64,000 nucleotides of DNA from assembly GCA_024305405.1 (NCBI GenBank), contig JAKNDB010000068.1, positions 10,773,501 through 10,837,500 of the forward strand. Direction: 5' to 3'. Under the pieces are notes generated by a model. That model saw only the letters and a program-made list of their open reading frames with translations, did not search any database and was not told the origin of the DNA. Shown in pieces: positions 1 to 13,139 of this stretch; the stretch's first letter is position 1, and each line of letters starts with the position of its first letter. Origin of the DNA: Dirofilaria immitis. Lineage: Eukaryota; Nematoda; Chromadorea; Rhabditida; Onchocercidae. A program made the translations under genes and the position numbers.

Positions 1-2207
1 ATGCGATAGTTGCTATGTCAACAACTGACCACAGTATACCATCTATTCGAAGTGCCAGCGAACTATTTTTAAGGCTTGATTTAATGAATGGTTATTTTGG
101 TCAATCCTATAAAATATTTTCCTTGAAATCTTTTCCTAATAGGAATAACGATAATTTGTTGAATGCGGAATATGTCGTGCGAAATGAAGATGGAAAAAGT
201 ATTTCTAAAAAATGGAATTGTTTTTAATAGATTAAATCGGATATGAAATGCATTCCTTTTCACCAATGTGACGCCAATATTTATAGGTTCATATCGCTTG
301 CTACACCCGAAGAGAATGTACAGGAATTTAGTATTTTAATGAATAAATACAAGGAGCGCGGAAATATTTTTATTGAGCGAGTCAAATTGAGCAAAACACT
401 GATAGCAGGTTTTGCAAGACCTTTATTCAAAATAATATGGTAACTTCCTTGTTATTTTTCATCTTCCATTAATTTTTTAAATATATTTTCGAGTTCAGTT
501 TTTATTATCTCGCCAAAATGATTCTTTTGTGCAGTCTATCACTCATATTTTATGTGGAAAAGTTTGAAATTTGACCACGAATGGAAATCTTGGAATCATT
601 AGAGTAATTAATCTACCCAACTTTCTAGTCTCCGAGGCATTTGGTTTTTCCTTTGCTTAATTTCTTATCTTATGGAAAAAAACAAAACAAAATAATTAAA
701 TATTTGAAATTCTTAGCGCATCCTAACTCATTCATACAGTAAGGTTGTATTGGAAGTGTTGCTACATGCTAAAAGAAATGGTGTTAATGCTCATATTTTC
801 GTTACGGAATCCCGTCCAGATGAATCAGGTATGTACCAATTCTTTTCTGAATTACCTTTATGCTTCACGAATATTATGTTAGGTCGTTCATTGTGATTTA
901 TAGCTCTTAATTTGTGAATGAAGATTGTATTTAATTCACTGCCAATTCATCTTCAGGTGCTATCATGATTAATGCATTAAAAACGCTGGAATTCAGTGTA
1001 CATTAATAATGGACGCTGAAATTGGGTAAGTTAATTCATGATATATCCAGATCAAATACTTTTAATAAAAATGCTTGAATACTCTTTTTCCTGTTAATGA
1101 AATAGTTGCATACAGTTTCTCTCAAGAGAGACTGAAAAATAGTCCTCATCTTAAAGTTTATGATAAATAATTACGTCATTACAACAATAAATGTGAAATA
1201 ATAATATATTAAAGTATCATATCACAAAAAACTTTAATATCATATTAAAAAAATTGATAATTTTGATCATGACTTGGAGTGGAAAATAAAAATATTTAAA
1301 ATTACTCAGACTGGTAAATTATCAATTTGACAATTTAAAAACATGATGTATTAAATCATATTAGAAATCATGTGTATTTGCAATATTTAATTTTAATTAT
1401 AGTGCGGCCGGCATGATTATTTTATTGATTTCCTGAACTCTGAAAAAGTAAAATGAAATTATTATGAAAGCTGAGAAAATTAATGTGGATTTGATTCATA
1501 AATAAATTGTAATTTATATTGTATTTACTCAAAACTGATAATTTTTATTTTAATTATGGTTGTAGAACGTTGTAGATATCTAATGGAAACAATTAATTTG
1601 GTAATGGTTGGCGCGGAGGGTGTTATGGAAACTGGTGGTATAATAAACAAAATTGGTACAAATCCAATGGCCGTATGTGCAAAAGCGATTCATAAACCAT
1701 TTTTTGTTATGGCTGAAAGTATCAAATTTGTTAAGGAATATCCTTTAAATCAAAATGATATACCAATTGAATTCAAGGTTTGACTCGTTTCTTTTTCTTG
1801 TTGGGAATATTTTCAGCTATTTCATGAAAATTCTATAATTTTTCTTTAATGCTGTGTCATAGCGTGCTCTTGACAAAAGTGAGCATATATCTTCTTCTGC
1901 ACAGAAAATTTATCAACAACCAAATATTTACTTGATTTTTATTAAGTTGTTTCGGATTTTTTATTCTCGGCAAATTAATAAATCAAAAACTCTTATAAAT
2001 GTGGTCTCACATAAATATTGAAGTCATAAATGTAATCTTTAGTATACAGCATCAACTTTGAAAAAACATGAGATTGATGGGGATTTTTCAAGTGAATATC
2101 CGCTTGTCGATTATACTCCACCACAGTATATCAATCTCCTTTTCACCAATCTAGGTATTCTGACACCTGCTGCTGTTGGTGATGAACTTTTAAAACTGTA
2201 TGTATGA
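1..2207 (+). CDS. EIF2B1: Translation initiation factor eIF2B, alpha subunit (5' partial)
   Basis: Alpha subunit of eIF2B, the cytosolic guanine-nucleotide exchange factor that recharges eIF2 and is inhibited by phosphorylated eIF2. Exons: <1-73, 287-439, 717-828, 957-1025, 1576-1777, 2043-2207 (stop TGA 2205-2207). Conserved blocks in order: ASELFLR, then RFISLAT and [11 protein letters not shown], then [13 protein letters not shown] and [10 protein letters not shown], then [20 protein letters not shown] with [15 protein letters not shown], then [20 protein letters not shown] at the C terminus. This is the standard order of the family's Rossmann-like domain; the N-terminal helices lie left of the window. 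The intron after 73 uses a GC donor (AAG|GC). The frame is off by one base at the 439/717 junction and again near 1001-1004, where a V-T-L-I-M-D run needs one extra base. I read these as sequence errors because everything else is conserved. Identity is near certain. Confidence 0.93.
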
Positions 2208-3520
2208 TTTTTCGCTTCTTGAAGCTTGTGTTTATATTTTTGATTTTTCGATTATTGCTACTGTGATTTGAAATCAATTTTTTTCATTGTTACAGAAGCA
2301 TATCTTGAGTCGAATTATTATTTTCAATGTGTGTATTTTCCAATCTCTATTCATTTATTTTTCAATTAGTTCAGCATACAAATTCACTATTGGCATATTT
2401 TTTATTTTCTTATGCTAATGGGAAATCAATTTTAACAATTATTGATATTCTGTGGATAGATATAATTCCTTCTACGAATCGTTTTTCATAAAAAGTTGTA
2501 ATTATATTAATTTAATATATAAGATGCTTTTTGAGAATATTAGATAACTAGCTTTTGAAGAGAAACTATTAGGATAGTAAATTGCAAGAGCAGCCTAACT
2601 GCAAATAAGATTATTATTTTCAAGGAAAGAGATTTGTATTTCTAATAAGAAATAAGCGTAAGCGAACATTTTTAATTTTCATAATCAAATTCAGTGTTGT
2701 TCTAGCGACACCTAAATATATATTATATTTTTTAAAGAGGAAAGTTTTTATAGTTGATAAAAGAGATATCCATGGTTAATGAACAGCAGTGTTGCAGAAA
2801 GAAATCTTTGAAAACTGATAATTGCAAGAAAAAGGGAAATATAAAGATCTCGAGAATATATCTATGTTATGACATGCTGCTAACTGAGCACAAAACTTAT
2901 TGCTATGTACAATGAGATATTTATAAAATCAGGAAGAAATGAGGAAACGAGAAGTTAAATAACAATTTTTGGGAGAAATAAAAAGAGAAATAAATTGAGA
3001 GAACAAGAAGGGTGAGTATATGTATATATATATGTATGTATAGTGACTTGCATTTTTAATGCTCATAGTTTTAGACAGGTCTTTTTTGTGTCTTTTTCTT
3101 TGTGGTATTCGCATTTTTGATTGATAGATGTTGTATCTATTGATGCAATAAAAAAAAATCATTGTTTTGAAATATAAACCTTATCATGTCAAACATGTCA
3201 TTCCTTATCAATTGATAGTGAGAAGATCTATTAATGAGCTTGACTTCAAGGCAGATTTCGATATTGTTATTCACATTGCAAACTTTAATTCAAAAACAGA
3301 ACAAATTGGAATTTATTCTTAATAAATACGAAATCCAGATGATCGGACTTCTTTTGTAGAATTTTTAAGTGAGGAAAATGAATTTTTATATGAATCATTA
3401 TTATGTCTGTTTCAGAACCAGCTTATTATAACATAAGAAAATATAAATAAAGTGCTCCTTTCATAGACAATTAATTTTTACCAATACGGTGTGGCGTATG
3501 TGGTTTGTTCGACATATTAT
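2208..3520. other. Non-coding stretch downstream of eIF2B-alpha
   Basis: AT-rich sequence with no convincing exon on either strand. A short TA-rich run lies near 3015-3042. Short ORFs here lack conserved residues and are rich in codons expected from base composition alone. Confidence 0.5.
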
Positions 3521-3527
3521 AGAAATA

Positions 3528-3654
3528 TTTGTGATGTTATATCTGTTAATTTCTTAAACAATAAATTTCGCTTTCTTCCGATGTTGGTAACTTTCTGAAC
3601 CATTGCAGTGCTTTTCTGAAATTTATTGTTTAAGAAATTTTGTGATGTTATATC
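3528..3654. repeat. Nested direct and inverted repeat (MITE-like structure)
   Basis: A 16-bp direct repeat (TTTGTGATGTTATATC) occurs at 3528-3543 and 3639-3654. Inside it lies a perfect 21-bp inverted repeat: 3548-3568 and 3619-3639, separated by about 50 bp. The flanking duplicate plus internal terminal inverted repeat resembles a very small non-autonomous element or a local inverted duplication. No transposase is nearby and the direct repeat is long for a target-site duplication. Confidence 0.6.
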
Positions 3655-3989
3655 GGATGATAAATTAATGGTCATGTTGACGGATAAATGGTAATCATCG
3701 GCTTTATTAGCGTGGTAGTTTTTAAAGCACAATTTGAATTATCATTTTTCATTGGAAATGGTATAATTACATGGTTAGTTTTTTCGACGTATGGAATTAG
3801 CGAGATTCTAGGAGAGTGGAAAATTGTGTGAAAGAATATTTTGAGGATAGTTTGAATTATACTCATGAGTTGAGTTATTTGGTGTTAGTAGTTGTAAATT
3901 TTCTGCAAAATTAGGGAATAAAGGGATTCAGATGCTTGGAAAGATTTGAAGAATCGTTTAAGATTTCATTAATATTGGTTCATGATCAT

Positions 3990-4124
3990 GTATGGTGAAG
4001 CACATTTTGAAAGTATCGTTTTTAGCGACATCAGTGGCAAGTAAATGTCACATTTGAATATGTACGTGATAAAGTGATAATGGGTGTGGAGAGGTGATCC
4101 TTAGTTATGACAGAAGAGGAAAGA
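3990..4124 (+). pseudogene. ftsH: Decayed fragment of bacterial ftsH (candidate Wolbachia nuclear insertion)
   Basis: From 4053 to 4124 one frame reads FEYVRDKVIMGVER, a stop (TGA 4095-4097), then SLVMTEEER. This matches the segment of the membrane AAA+ metalloprotease FtsH between the AAA second region and the zinc-binding HEAGH helix, where bacterial proteins carry DFEYARDKVMMGVERR followed by S-x-VM-x-EEE. The TGA sits where the family has Arg, consistent with a CGA-to-TGA transition. Weaker similarity (an SGK-like element just upstream) suggests the copy begins near 3990. No HEAGH follows, so only a scrap survives. The alphaproteobacterial, probably Wolbachia, origin is inference from the filarial context; a mitochondrial m-AAA pseudogene of nuclear origin is the main alternative. 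Confidence 0.55.
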
Positions 4125-7100
4125 ACAGTTCTTCAGACAGTTCTAATTCTTTATATTTCAGAGATAATCATGCTGCGATGTGTTATAATATAAAAACTAT
4201 TGTTGCAATTAGCGTATTCTATCTAATCATTGCTGAAATATCCGCAATAATGCCGTTCTCAGAGGCTACAACAGAATAACTGTTGCGAAGTGGTTTTGCA
4301 GTGGTTTTGTCTATAGCGGACGTTTTATCTAATAAATATCTCAAAAACCGAAATGTTTAAAACAATCCATCAATTGAATATGCACACCGATTTCGATAGA
4401 TTTCGCATGATGTCAATGATTTATCATCGGTAGTCAAGAAATGATGAGTTCGTTAGCCATAATTCATATAGTTCCGTTTAAACATTTGCAATTATTTCGT
4501 GACACATAATGCATACATGATAGTAAATGTTAGAATTATATAATTTATAAATAATATTTTTGTAATGAGTGCATATTCCTTGCGATATTTCTTATTATAC
4601 CTGAGTTTGATCAATTTTCAAGCTAAAAGGAATGAAGTATGAAAGTTTACCTATGAAAAAAGATAATTGTCTTAGGAATAAATAAAAGAAAATACAATTC
4701 CTCCGGCATGATAGTTATCTAAACAATTAGTACTTTGATTTATAGATTTTTTTCTTTCTTTTTGTAATCATTAATTTTCAATCATTCTAAAAGGCGAGGA
4801 ATTGGAAATTTTTATTTTTTTTTAATATTCATTAAAACGTGTTTTGTTTTGTATATTGGAAATGTCGCAATAATGATAAGAAAAAGCTCAGTAACCATAT
4901 GACAATAACAACTACATAAAATTAATTTAATTAAGATAAATAGGCAAAACAAAACTCAAAACGTAAGTTTCATTGATCTGTTCATACTGCTCACAGAGAG
5001 TTATTTGAAGCCCTTACAGAACATCCTATTAAAATTTAAATATTGTCTTTAAATAATAACTTAAAGAAAACTTCTTCTATTTTGCTCATTATATAAAAGT
5101 AAAGAAATTGAAAAAAAGAGAAATTTTGTAAGTGGAACTGTCCTGTATCGCTGGTTACATATAACTTCGAGAATTATTCCTGGAATAATTTTGAATTTAT
5201 ATTTCTCAGGCCGAAAAATCCTTTTTCTCCAAAACCATCTTTCATAAATCATAAAGTTCATTTATTCTATTAGTATTTTATGTATGCAATAATATTTATT
5301 AACTTTTATTGCTGTGATTTAACGGTTCAATTAACTATAAAATATGCTTTAATTCAATTACGTTCATTCGCAAAGAAATATTTAAATATTCCCAATTTTA
5401 TTTTCAACAAAGATATGATTGAAATGCATTGTAGCATCTTCGAATTGTTAGGAACGATAAGATAAAAATTTGTCGAACATTTATAAATTGCTTATATTTG
5501 TATCTATTGAACTATGAGTTCATAAATGACGAATAGATGTAACTGAATTAAAACGAATATATGCATACTGTGCTCTTCTTCCGATCGATTCTGTATGGTT
5601 TGATAACATAAAAAATAATTAGATGATTTACAATTATATTTTCAACGAAAAATTACCGAGGACATAAACAATATATGGATTAAATGGGTCGATTTATTAA
5701 CTGCTATTTTCTTTAAATAAACCATTTTAATAATCAGTATCTAAGACAGGTGAATAGAAAGAATTTAGAAATGATTGAATTGATGGCTCTGAAATGTTAT
5801 CCAAAATAGCCACTGAATATGAATAGTTGATTGAAACATTCTCTGAATATTTATTATGTGCAACAATTCCCATGAGATCTCCTAAAATATTCCGTAGAAG
5901 CTATTCTGAACTATGATTTTTAGATCTGTTGGATTGATATATGACAATATTCTTCATAACGATTCAAAAAAAAATAAGTTGTAAGATTCCACAAGGATAA
6001 AATTTCTGTAATATATTAATTTATAATCAATGAAATTTTATATAAAATTTGCTGTCGATGAGATTTATGGAAAATTGGAAAATTCTTTTAGTTTTTGTTG
6101 CAGACTTTCTAATTAAAAATTATATATATATTTCTGACATAAAAGCAAAGGGAAGGTAAAGATAGTTTAAAGTCAATTGGAAGATCCTGATGTCGCAGAC
6201 TAATTTCACTTATATATCGGGGACTATCACGTCCAAATATTAGAAAATCAAATCTTCCTTAAATAATATAAATATATTATTTTAATAAAAATAGTGACAA
6301 AATTCTAAAAGTATTGCATTTTTGAATGTTGGATTGTGATTCTCTGACAATATAGCTAGAAGTTAGATTGAAGGAAAAATATCGCAACATTTTCATTAAA
6401 ATTTTGAGAGTTGCTATATGAAACTTTAAATGTTTTCTCATTTTCAGATACTATTTTCAAATATTCTGAGTTAGTATTGTAAGTAGAAATTTGCATTTCA
6501 TATAATTATAAGCAAAAAATTTTCAAATTTCGTTATTTGCCTACTAAATGATATCAAGTAAAATGCCGCATTGTTCATTTCCTGTAATATGACAACTTCA
6601 TCAGACGTCAACTGTCAGTTTCATTTTATTGCAATATTACCGTCACCATCATTAGGATACATATAAATCGCTTTGAATATTCTGCAAGTTCAATGATATA
6701 ATGAAGTTTGAATTCCGTCTGCATTTTCCGTTCTTCTCTTTTTTCTTTCATTTTTCATCGCAAAAACTTTTAAATATCGGAATGGGTAGAAAATGCATTA
6801 AATCTTTCAAATTTTGCAAAGAATTTTCTCCACGGGATTTGACAGTGATTTAAATTTAAACAAAATGAACTGATAAAATCAGTAATGCAATATTTCGCTC
6901 AGAAATGAATTGAAATATGATATTATTATGAAATATAAACCCAAGGTCGAATTTTTTTGAGACATTTTGTTGATTGTTTTTAAACAAATATTCGTTTAAA
7001 TAAATAAATCTTTTTTCCAGCGTTTTTAATCTCTTATTTGCAATTATAATATTTAGAAAAGAATAACAGGAAATGATGTAAGTAATAGTCATAATGTAAT

Positions 7101-10100
7101 TGTTTAAGTTGCTATTATTTGGTGCAAAAATAGAAATTTATTATCATTTTAGCATTCATTTTATCATTTTGTCGTCATTTTCGAAGATGGATGATTTGAA
7201 GAATATATCCTGCAAGCTTTATCATACATCATCATCATCATGTTTACCGCTGAGCAGAATCTAAAAGAACGATCCTCGATATCACTAAAAAATCAAAAAA
7301 AAAAATTGAGATAAAAGATCAGAAAAAGAAAAATCGTAATTGTTCTAAGCTTCTTTTTCTTTATATGTTATTGTGATAATATGCTATCTGTTTTGTTCTT
7401 GCAAATCCAAAGTATTAAGCTATTTGAAAATTTAAAACTATTTACAAACTACTTGCTTAACATCTGCAAGTCCTTCAAAACGTTTAGAATAATACAATTA
7501 AATTACTGTATAATAATAAGCATAAAGAGTGTAGAAAGAAATTATCTGACTTTTAAATTTGATGCTTAAAATAGACTAATAAAATTTTATAATCATCAGA
7601 AAATTCTAATGAGTGTAAAAAGATAATCAATTGATGATAACTTCGCAATGCAACGGAAATAAATTTTTGCCATTCTGATACTATCCTATTTTTGTAGTTG
7701 AAGAATGAGAAACGAATTTAATTGTTGAGTAATTTCCAGACTTTAATATCTTTCTCATTTATATTTCATTGTTTCAAAGTAAAAGTAGAAGGCAGAAATG
7801 ACTGAACTTAGAATAAGAAAAATCGCATAATACATGTGACTAATTGCTTAATTAAATTGAATTTTAATAAATAATATTACGACTTTCTCCGTTGCAGTAT
7901 GCCAAAAAAGTCAATATTTCTGTTTTTAATTCAATTTAGCTTATTCTTCAGAATAGCTTTACAGTGAAGGAATGTTTTGGAATCTGAAGCATAAATGAAT
8001 GAAAATAAAATATCAATAAAATATCCTGTAAAGCCTAATTGAAGTTGACGGTTAATATGAGGTGACATCGAAAAGATAGATTGATTGATTACTTTAATTG
8101 TGATAACGGCTCCTTCAACTATTGATGTTAATAATTATTACTATTATTAATCTACAAATTGTGATATATCTGTTTTGAATGTCTCCTTCAGTACTGTCTC
8201 TGAAATACAAAGGAATCAATTAGTTAACAGCTGTTATGTCATAATCATTAATTCGTCCAAGAAAATCGTTCACTATCAATTTAAAAGATTTTGCACCAAT
8301 CTTAAAATTTGATCCTTTTTAATCTTTGCATTTATTTGAACTATTTAATAAATGAACGAATTGAGGAATAAACTTTAAGCTATTTTTCTACAATAAATAT
8401 CCTTACGTAATTGTGATATTATTGGGAATTTGTCATCGATGTGTTTAGCACTTCCAATCCTTCGATTATAAATCGATTCGTTCTTGAATTGAAATCTTCT
8501 CTTTAGCCAACTCATACTTTAATCAATTTACTAATTTATGAATCAGTAAATATTCACCCATCGAATGAAAACATCGCTTATAATTGTCCATCTCCATAAA
8601 TAGCTCGTTCTATCATGATCGTCAAATTTTATGATTTCCTCTATTCTCCTGCTGAATAATCTTTATTGTTGGGACACACTGAGATTATCTGCATTTTGAA
8701 GAAGACATTTCTATCCTCAATTTTCAGCTTATTGTGTACTGCTCACTAGAATTCTTCTTTCTTCATTTTGCTTGCCTTGCCAATAATCTTTTAATTTTTC
8801 AATTTATTATTTCACAACCAATGAATTGGTTTGTTCAAATATGAAAAATATTTTAAGGAATATATATATTAAAAATTATACTAAAGAATTCAAATATTAA
8901 CTGGAATATCTAAGCTGATATTTTGCTCTTTCACAACGAATAATATAACTCCTGAATTAATATTTTTAAGGAAGGCATTTATTTCTGAAGGCATTCATTT
9001 CTTTCTTGATTTTTCAGCTTATTGCAATTTTATGTTCTTCTGATTATAAATAAAACTCGTAATAAAACTTTCTTTTTTTGTTAACTGAAATAGTATCGCT
9101 CATTGAATTCAGTAATGTCAAATCAAAATCGACAATTGCCGCTTTATTTTTTTTTTTTGATAGATAGACTAATTTATGCTTTTTTTTCTTTTTTATTGAC
9201 ATCCTTGTCGAGATAGCGATATTGTGTTTTTAACAATAAAATAATGGCGAGAGAATATTTTGAAATTACTTTTTCAACTGAAAAAAAGTTGAAATTTGTT
9301 TTCAATTAAATTTTTTTTCATTATATTTTTTTTTATTATAATGAAACGCACTTAACAGAACAAACTATAATTTATCAGTGATTTATTCCTCTCTGAAAGT
9401 AACAATTAATATTTATCATTTAAATATTCAAAATAATTTGGTTATATTAAAATTTATTCATTCATCTTGTATCTTTTCTTTGCTGAAATTATTCTTCAGT
9501 ATGTAACAAAGAAAACACAAAATTTTCTTACTTCGAAAGAAAAGTACAAAGAAAACATCATATTTGTTGTACGGGATTATCCAGTAAATATTATCAATAT
9601 TTAATAATATCTATTTAGATGCATATTAGAATTGATAAAATTACTCTTTGCATTATTATTCCAAAAAAAGAAAAAAGTAGAAAAGCTACATTAATATTTG
9701 ATTTACTAAAGCTTATATAGATAGTCATTTGAAACATAACAAAAATTGATTAATTTTAAAATAAAAATAGAAGAGTTAATTTTACCAACTGTGATGTGTA
9801 TATGATCAAAAAAGAATTTATTAATGAAATATTCGCATCTTTGCTTTTTATTATTAATAATACTTCATTGTGGTGAAAATTCATCGAAGTAATATTTTAC
9901 ATCATTTGTGAATTCCGTTTAGGTTAAGCTGTCTTCCTTCATTTCTCAAAAAAAGTTTCATATCATAACGTATGTGAATGTTTTTCAGTAAATTTAGCAG
10001 TCTATAGACAAATCGGTTCCAAATTCGAGTTAATAATGTTGCGAAACTTTTTAACAAGTATGCGATTATCAGCAAAAACAGGAATTCTCATTTCAATTTG

Positions 10101-12540
10101 AACATTGAACATCATTTCTTCTAAATCATTCCTTAATTATCATTATCATCAGTATATCGCAACATATTATTATTCATATGTGTCTATAAGGATATAAAAG
10201 TTTATCTTAGAAATGTATCTTAAATCAATATAGTGAAAAACGATCCAAATTAATATAATAATTCAGAATATCACCATAATTTCTCGGATATCAGTAGACT
10301 TGCAACCAATTCAGAAGCAGTACTAGTATCTATATCTAAGATTTACCTTAAAGCTTGCTTAGACAATTTTAACTGACATAGTGATTTGTGCTTGATATGA
10401 ATATTAGTGTTTAAAATAATTTTTTTATTATCACATGTCTTTCATCTTCATCGTCTAAATTCTTATCGTATTTCTAAGATTCTTATCATTGATTAAAGCA
10501 ATGAATAGTATTAGTAATAAACATGAAAAAATCGATAGTAGTTTGATTAGCGAATGATTTCATATAAAACACATAAAACAATAGAATAACATTAGCATAC
10601 TTAATCGCAAAGATTAATCATTTGGTAATGAAGATCATTTCAATACGACAATAATATTTACACATTGATAATTATTATCAAGCAGCCGACTTTAGTTTCT
10701 CTTTTCGGCACTCTGATTTCGGAATGACTTAGCCTGTGTAAATAAAAACTTCCCCGAAATTGATTTAATAGGAAATTGTTGAAGAGCTGAGAGATGGATG
10801 GAAAGTTTGAATTTATAAACTTTAGTAGATTACAAAAGCCACTTTTCACCTCATCTTTCATCCTATTTTACCAGTCACTTTCTATTGCCACAAGTACATC
10901 TCGCTGTTAAATGAAACAATCATTAATCGCTACTTTTTTTGCAATATAATAATCATTCCAATATTCTGATACTAATTCTTCATATATCTAATCGAATTGT
11001 TTATTTTTATTGGCTTTATCCTTTCCCTCGTTTGATTTCAATTCATTCATTTATTTGAGTATTGATGGTTTGACTTTTCCTAGTCTTTATTTACTGACTG
11101 ATAATAAGTGATAACATCTTCACGTTCATTTTCATTTTAAAATAATTTGTAAATAGATTGGTTATCTTTCTCCACATATACGACTAATGTATTATAAATG
11201 ATTCCTACTATAACAGGGAATTGATATCAAAGAAATATTAAAGTTTGTTGGGTAACATTAGTTTCATTATCCAATGGATATTGTTAAACTCTTAACTATT
11301 ACAGTTATTTTACTGTTTGACTGCATTTTGATTCATTTCTGAAATTTATTAAAAATTAGCAATTCTATTTAAATTCCACATTTCAATTATTACCTGTGAA
11401 AATAATCCCTTTTTCATTTTGTCAATATTCCATTACACTAAATCATCAAGTTGTAAGAGAACTTGTTTGATCAATAATTGATGGAAATTGCATGAAATAT
11501 ATTAGGATTTTTTGATGATATACGAGCGTACATCTTTATATGATCGTTGTAAATTCTCTTTTTAAATCATCATGTTTCATTCATCTCCCAGTTAAGCTAA
11601 TTATATGAACCAATAAAATGATGAATTGTTGAATGCAAATTTTGCGTGCTTTAAATTCATGTACTCTTACTTACTACAGTTATAATTTTTAATCCATTTA
11701 TGTAAAATTTTGAGTTTAGAAATGGAATTTTTTTGCTGATATTTCATTCAGATGAATTATTGATTATTATAAGATCGAAAGTTATTCGCAACATCTGAAG
11801 AAATCAACATAGTTCATTTTCTCATTAATTGTTTAAAAGACAATAAAAAAATATCGTAAAGAATAAGCTTTGTACAAAAATGGATTAAAAATTGTAAGGT
11901 ATTAAAACACATAAGTAAAGTTGAATATTTTTTTAGATTATATAAAAATGCGTTCATTTTTCCTAAATAATTGAATCTATATGATTGAAAATGAGTCGAA
12001 ATTAAATTAAACTGATAAATAACATCTGGCGACTATCTCTTCATAAATAACAATTACAAGCATCTTGGCGCTTCAAAAATAATTTCTACTTTACTCCATC
12101 TTCTATTGGAGTCATTTCTGATATCGTTTCCAATGAATTACTATAAACTGAGGATAAATTTTTATAACGCTGAACTTATTTGCCTCATTAGTTTTTACAT
12201 ATTCGTTGTTACACTATTTGAGCATAAAGTTTGCTTTTTATTTTATAAAATGATTACTTATCACATTTCACATCAATAAAATTTTGTACTAAAAGAGAGA
12301 TAACATCTTGTTCCCGCACTGTTATGGATTAGTATATTTTGAATTATTTATTAGAAAATCCACGATTACTTTTTCAAAAATTTTAGCTCATTTATATGAT
12401 TTTTGTCATCGTTGTTTTTATCGATGAATGATCTAAATCTTAATCTTTAGTATAAAAAAATATTCTCAAATTCATCAACAAATTTCTACTATTTAACTTT
12501 CTTTCAATCTTATGCTTTTATTTATTTTTATTTCGTTTCT
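4125..12540. other. Long AT-rich region with no recognised gene
   Basis: I see no conserved exon on either strand across this stretch. An ORF at 4094-4279 overlaps the end of the ftsH remnant and ends in a hydrophobic segment followed by an acidic tail; I could not assign it. A minus-strand ORF at 10658-10861 has somewhat coding-like composition but no recognisable family. A 16-bp imperfect tandem repeat lies at about 8971-9002. It may contain introns or 5' exons of flanking genes that cannot be recognised by eye. Confidence 0.4.
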
Positions 12541-12627
12541 TTGTTTTCGAAAAAATCAAATACACTCAAAATCAAAATTGGAGAAGGTCCACTAAATGAA
12601 TCAGTCATATTCGGTGAAGATCATTCC

Positions 12628-12945
12628 TTAGGATCCTTTGGGATCAGACATAGAAGTGCCATTCTCTAACTTTGATTTCAAATCATTTTGATTTTTTCGG
12701 ATAGCTACCCGTATATTCCATGGTAGTGAGGAGAAAGAAGATATCTCTCTTTGAAGATCACAACTTATATATTCCATAAGAGCGTAAGGGTCATATTCTA
12801 CAAAGGTCAAATGGATCATAATACGTATACACAGTACTGAATAGCTTCCAATTGTTGAAAATAATAATTCTATAGCATCGATTAGGTCGAAGTATAGTCC
12901 TTGTTTACATAAGTGTGTCGCATTGTTATCATTTCATCCAGAGAA
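12628..12945 (-). pseudogene. Unrecognised coding-like block, probably a decayed gene fragment
   Basis: One minus-strand frame stays open for roughly 100 codons (about 12945 down to a stop near 12640), which is unusual in DNA this AT-rich. The predicted peptide has balanced composition: a hydrophobic stretch (DLIDAIELLF, then VLCIRIMIHLTF), then VEYDPYALMEYISCDLQREI, SLPWNIRVAIRKN and a Lys/Glu-rich end. Immediately upstream (12945-13045) another frame reads SPSGSNTAELLGQE and, after two stops, a further open run that appears to continue into the main frame after a shift. A short ATG ORF follows downstream. I do not recognise the family. A decayed mobile element, an old viral insertion or a broken nematode gene are all possible; the multiple stops argue against a working gene. 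Confidence 0.35.
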
Positions 12946-13069
12946 TTAAATGGACTGTTGTCGCCTGTGTCTATCTAGATGTTGACTGGTAACAGACAGG
13001 AAAGGATTCATTCTTGGCCCAACAACTCTGCTGTATTACTTCCACTTGGACTGTATGTACATGTATTAT

Positions 13070-13131
13070 TTGTATGTATGTGTGTGTGTGTGTATGTGTG
13101 TATGTGTGCATGTGTGTGTGTGTGTGTGTGT
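13070..13131. repeat. (TG)n microsatellite
   Basis: Interrupted TG/TATG dinucleotide repeat. It generates artefactual ORFs rich in Val/Cys on one strand and His/Thr on the other. It directly abuts the upstream end of the decayed minus-strand coding block. Confidence 0.9.
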
Positions 13132-13139
13132 CTGTTTGT

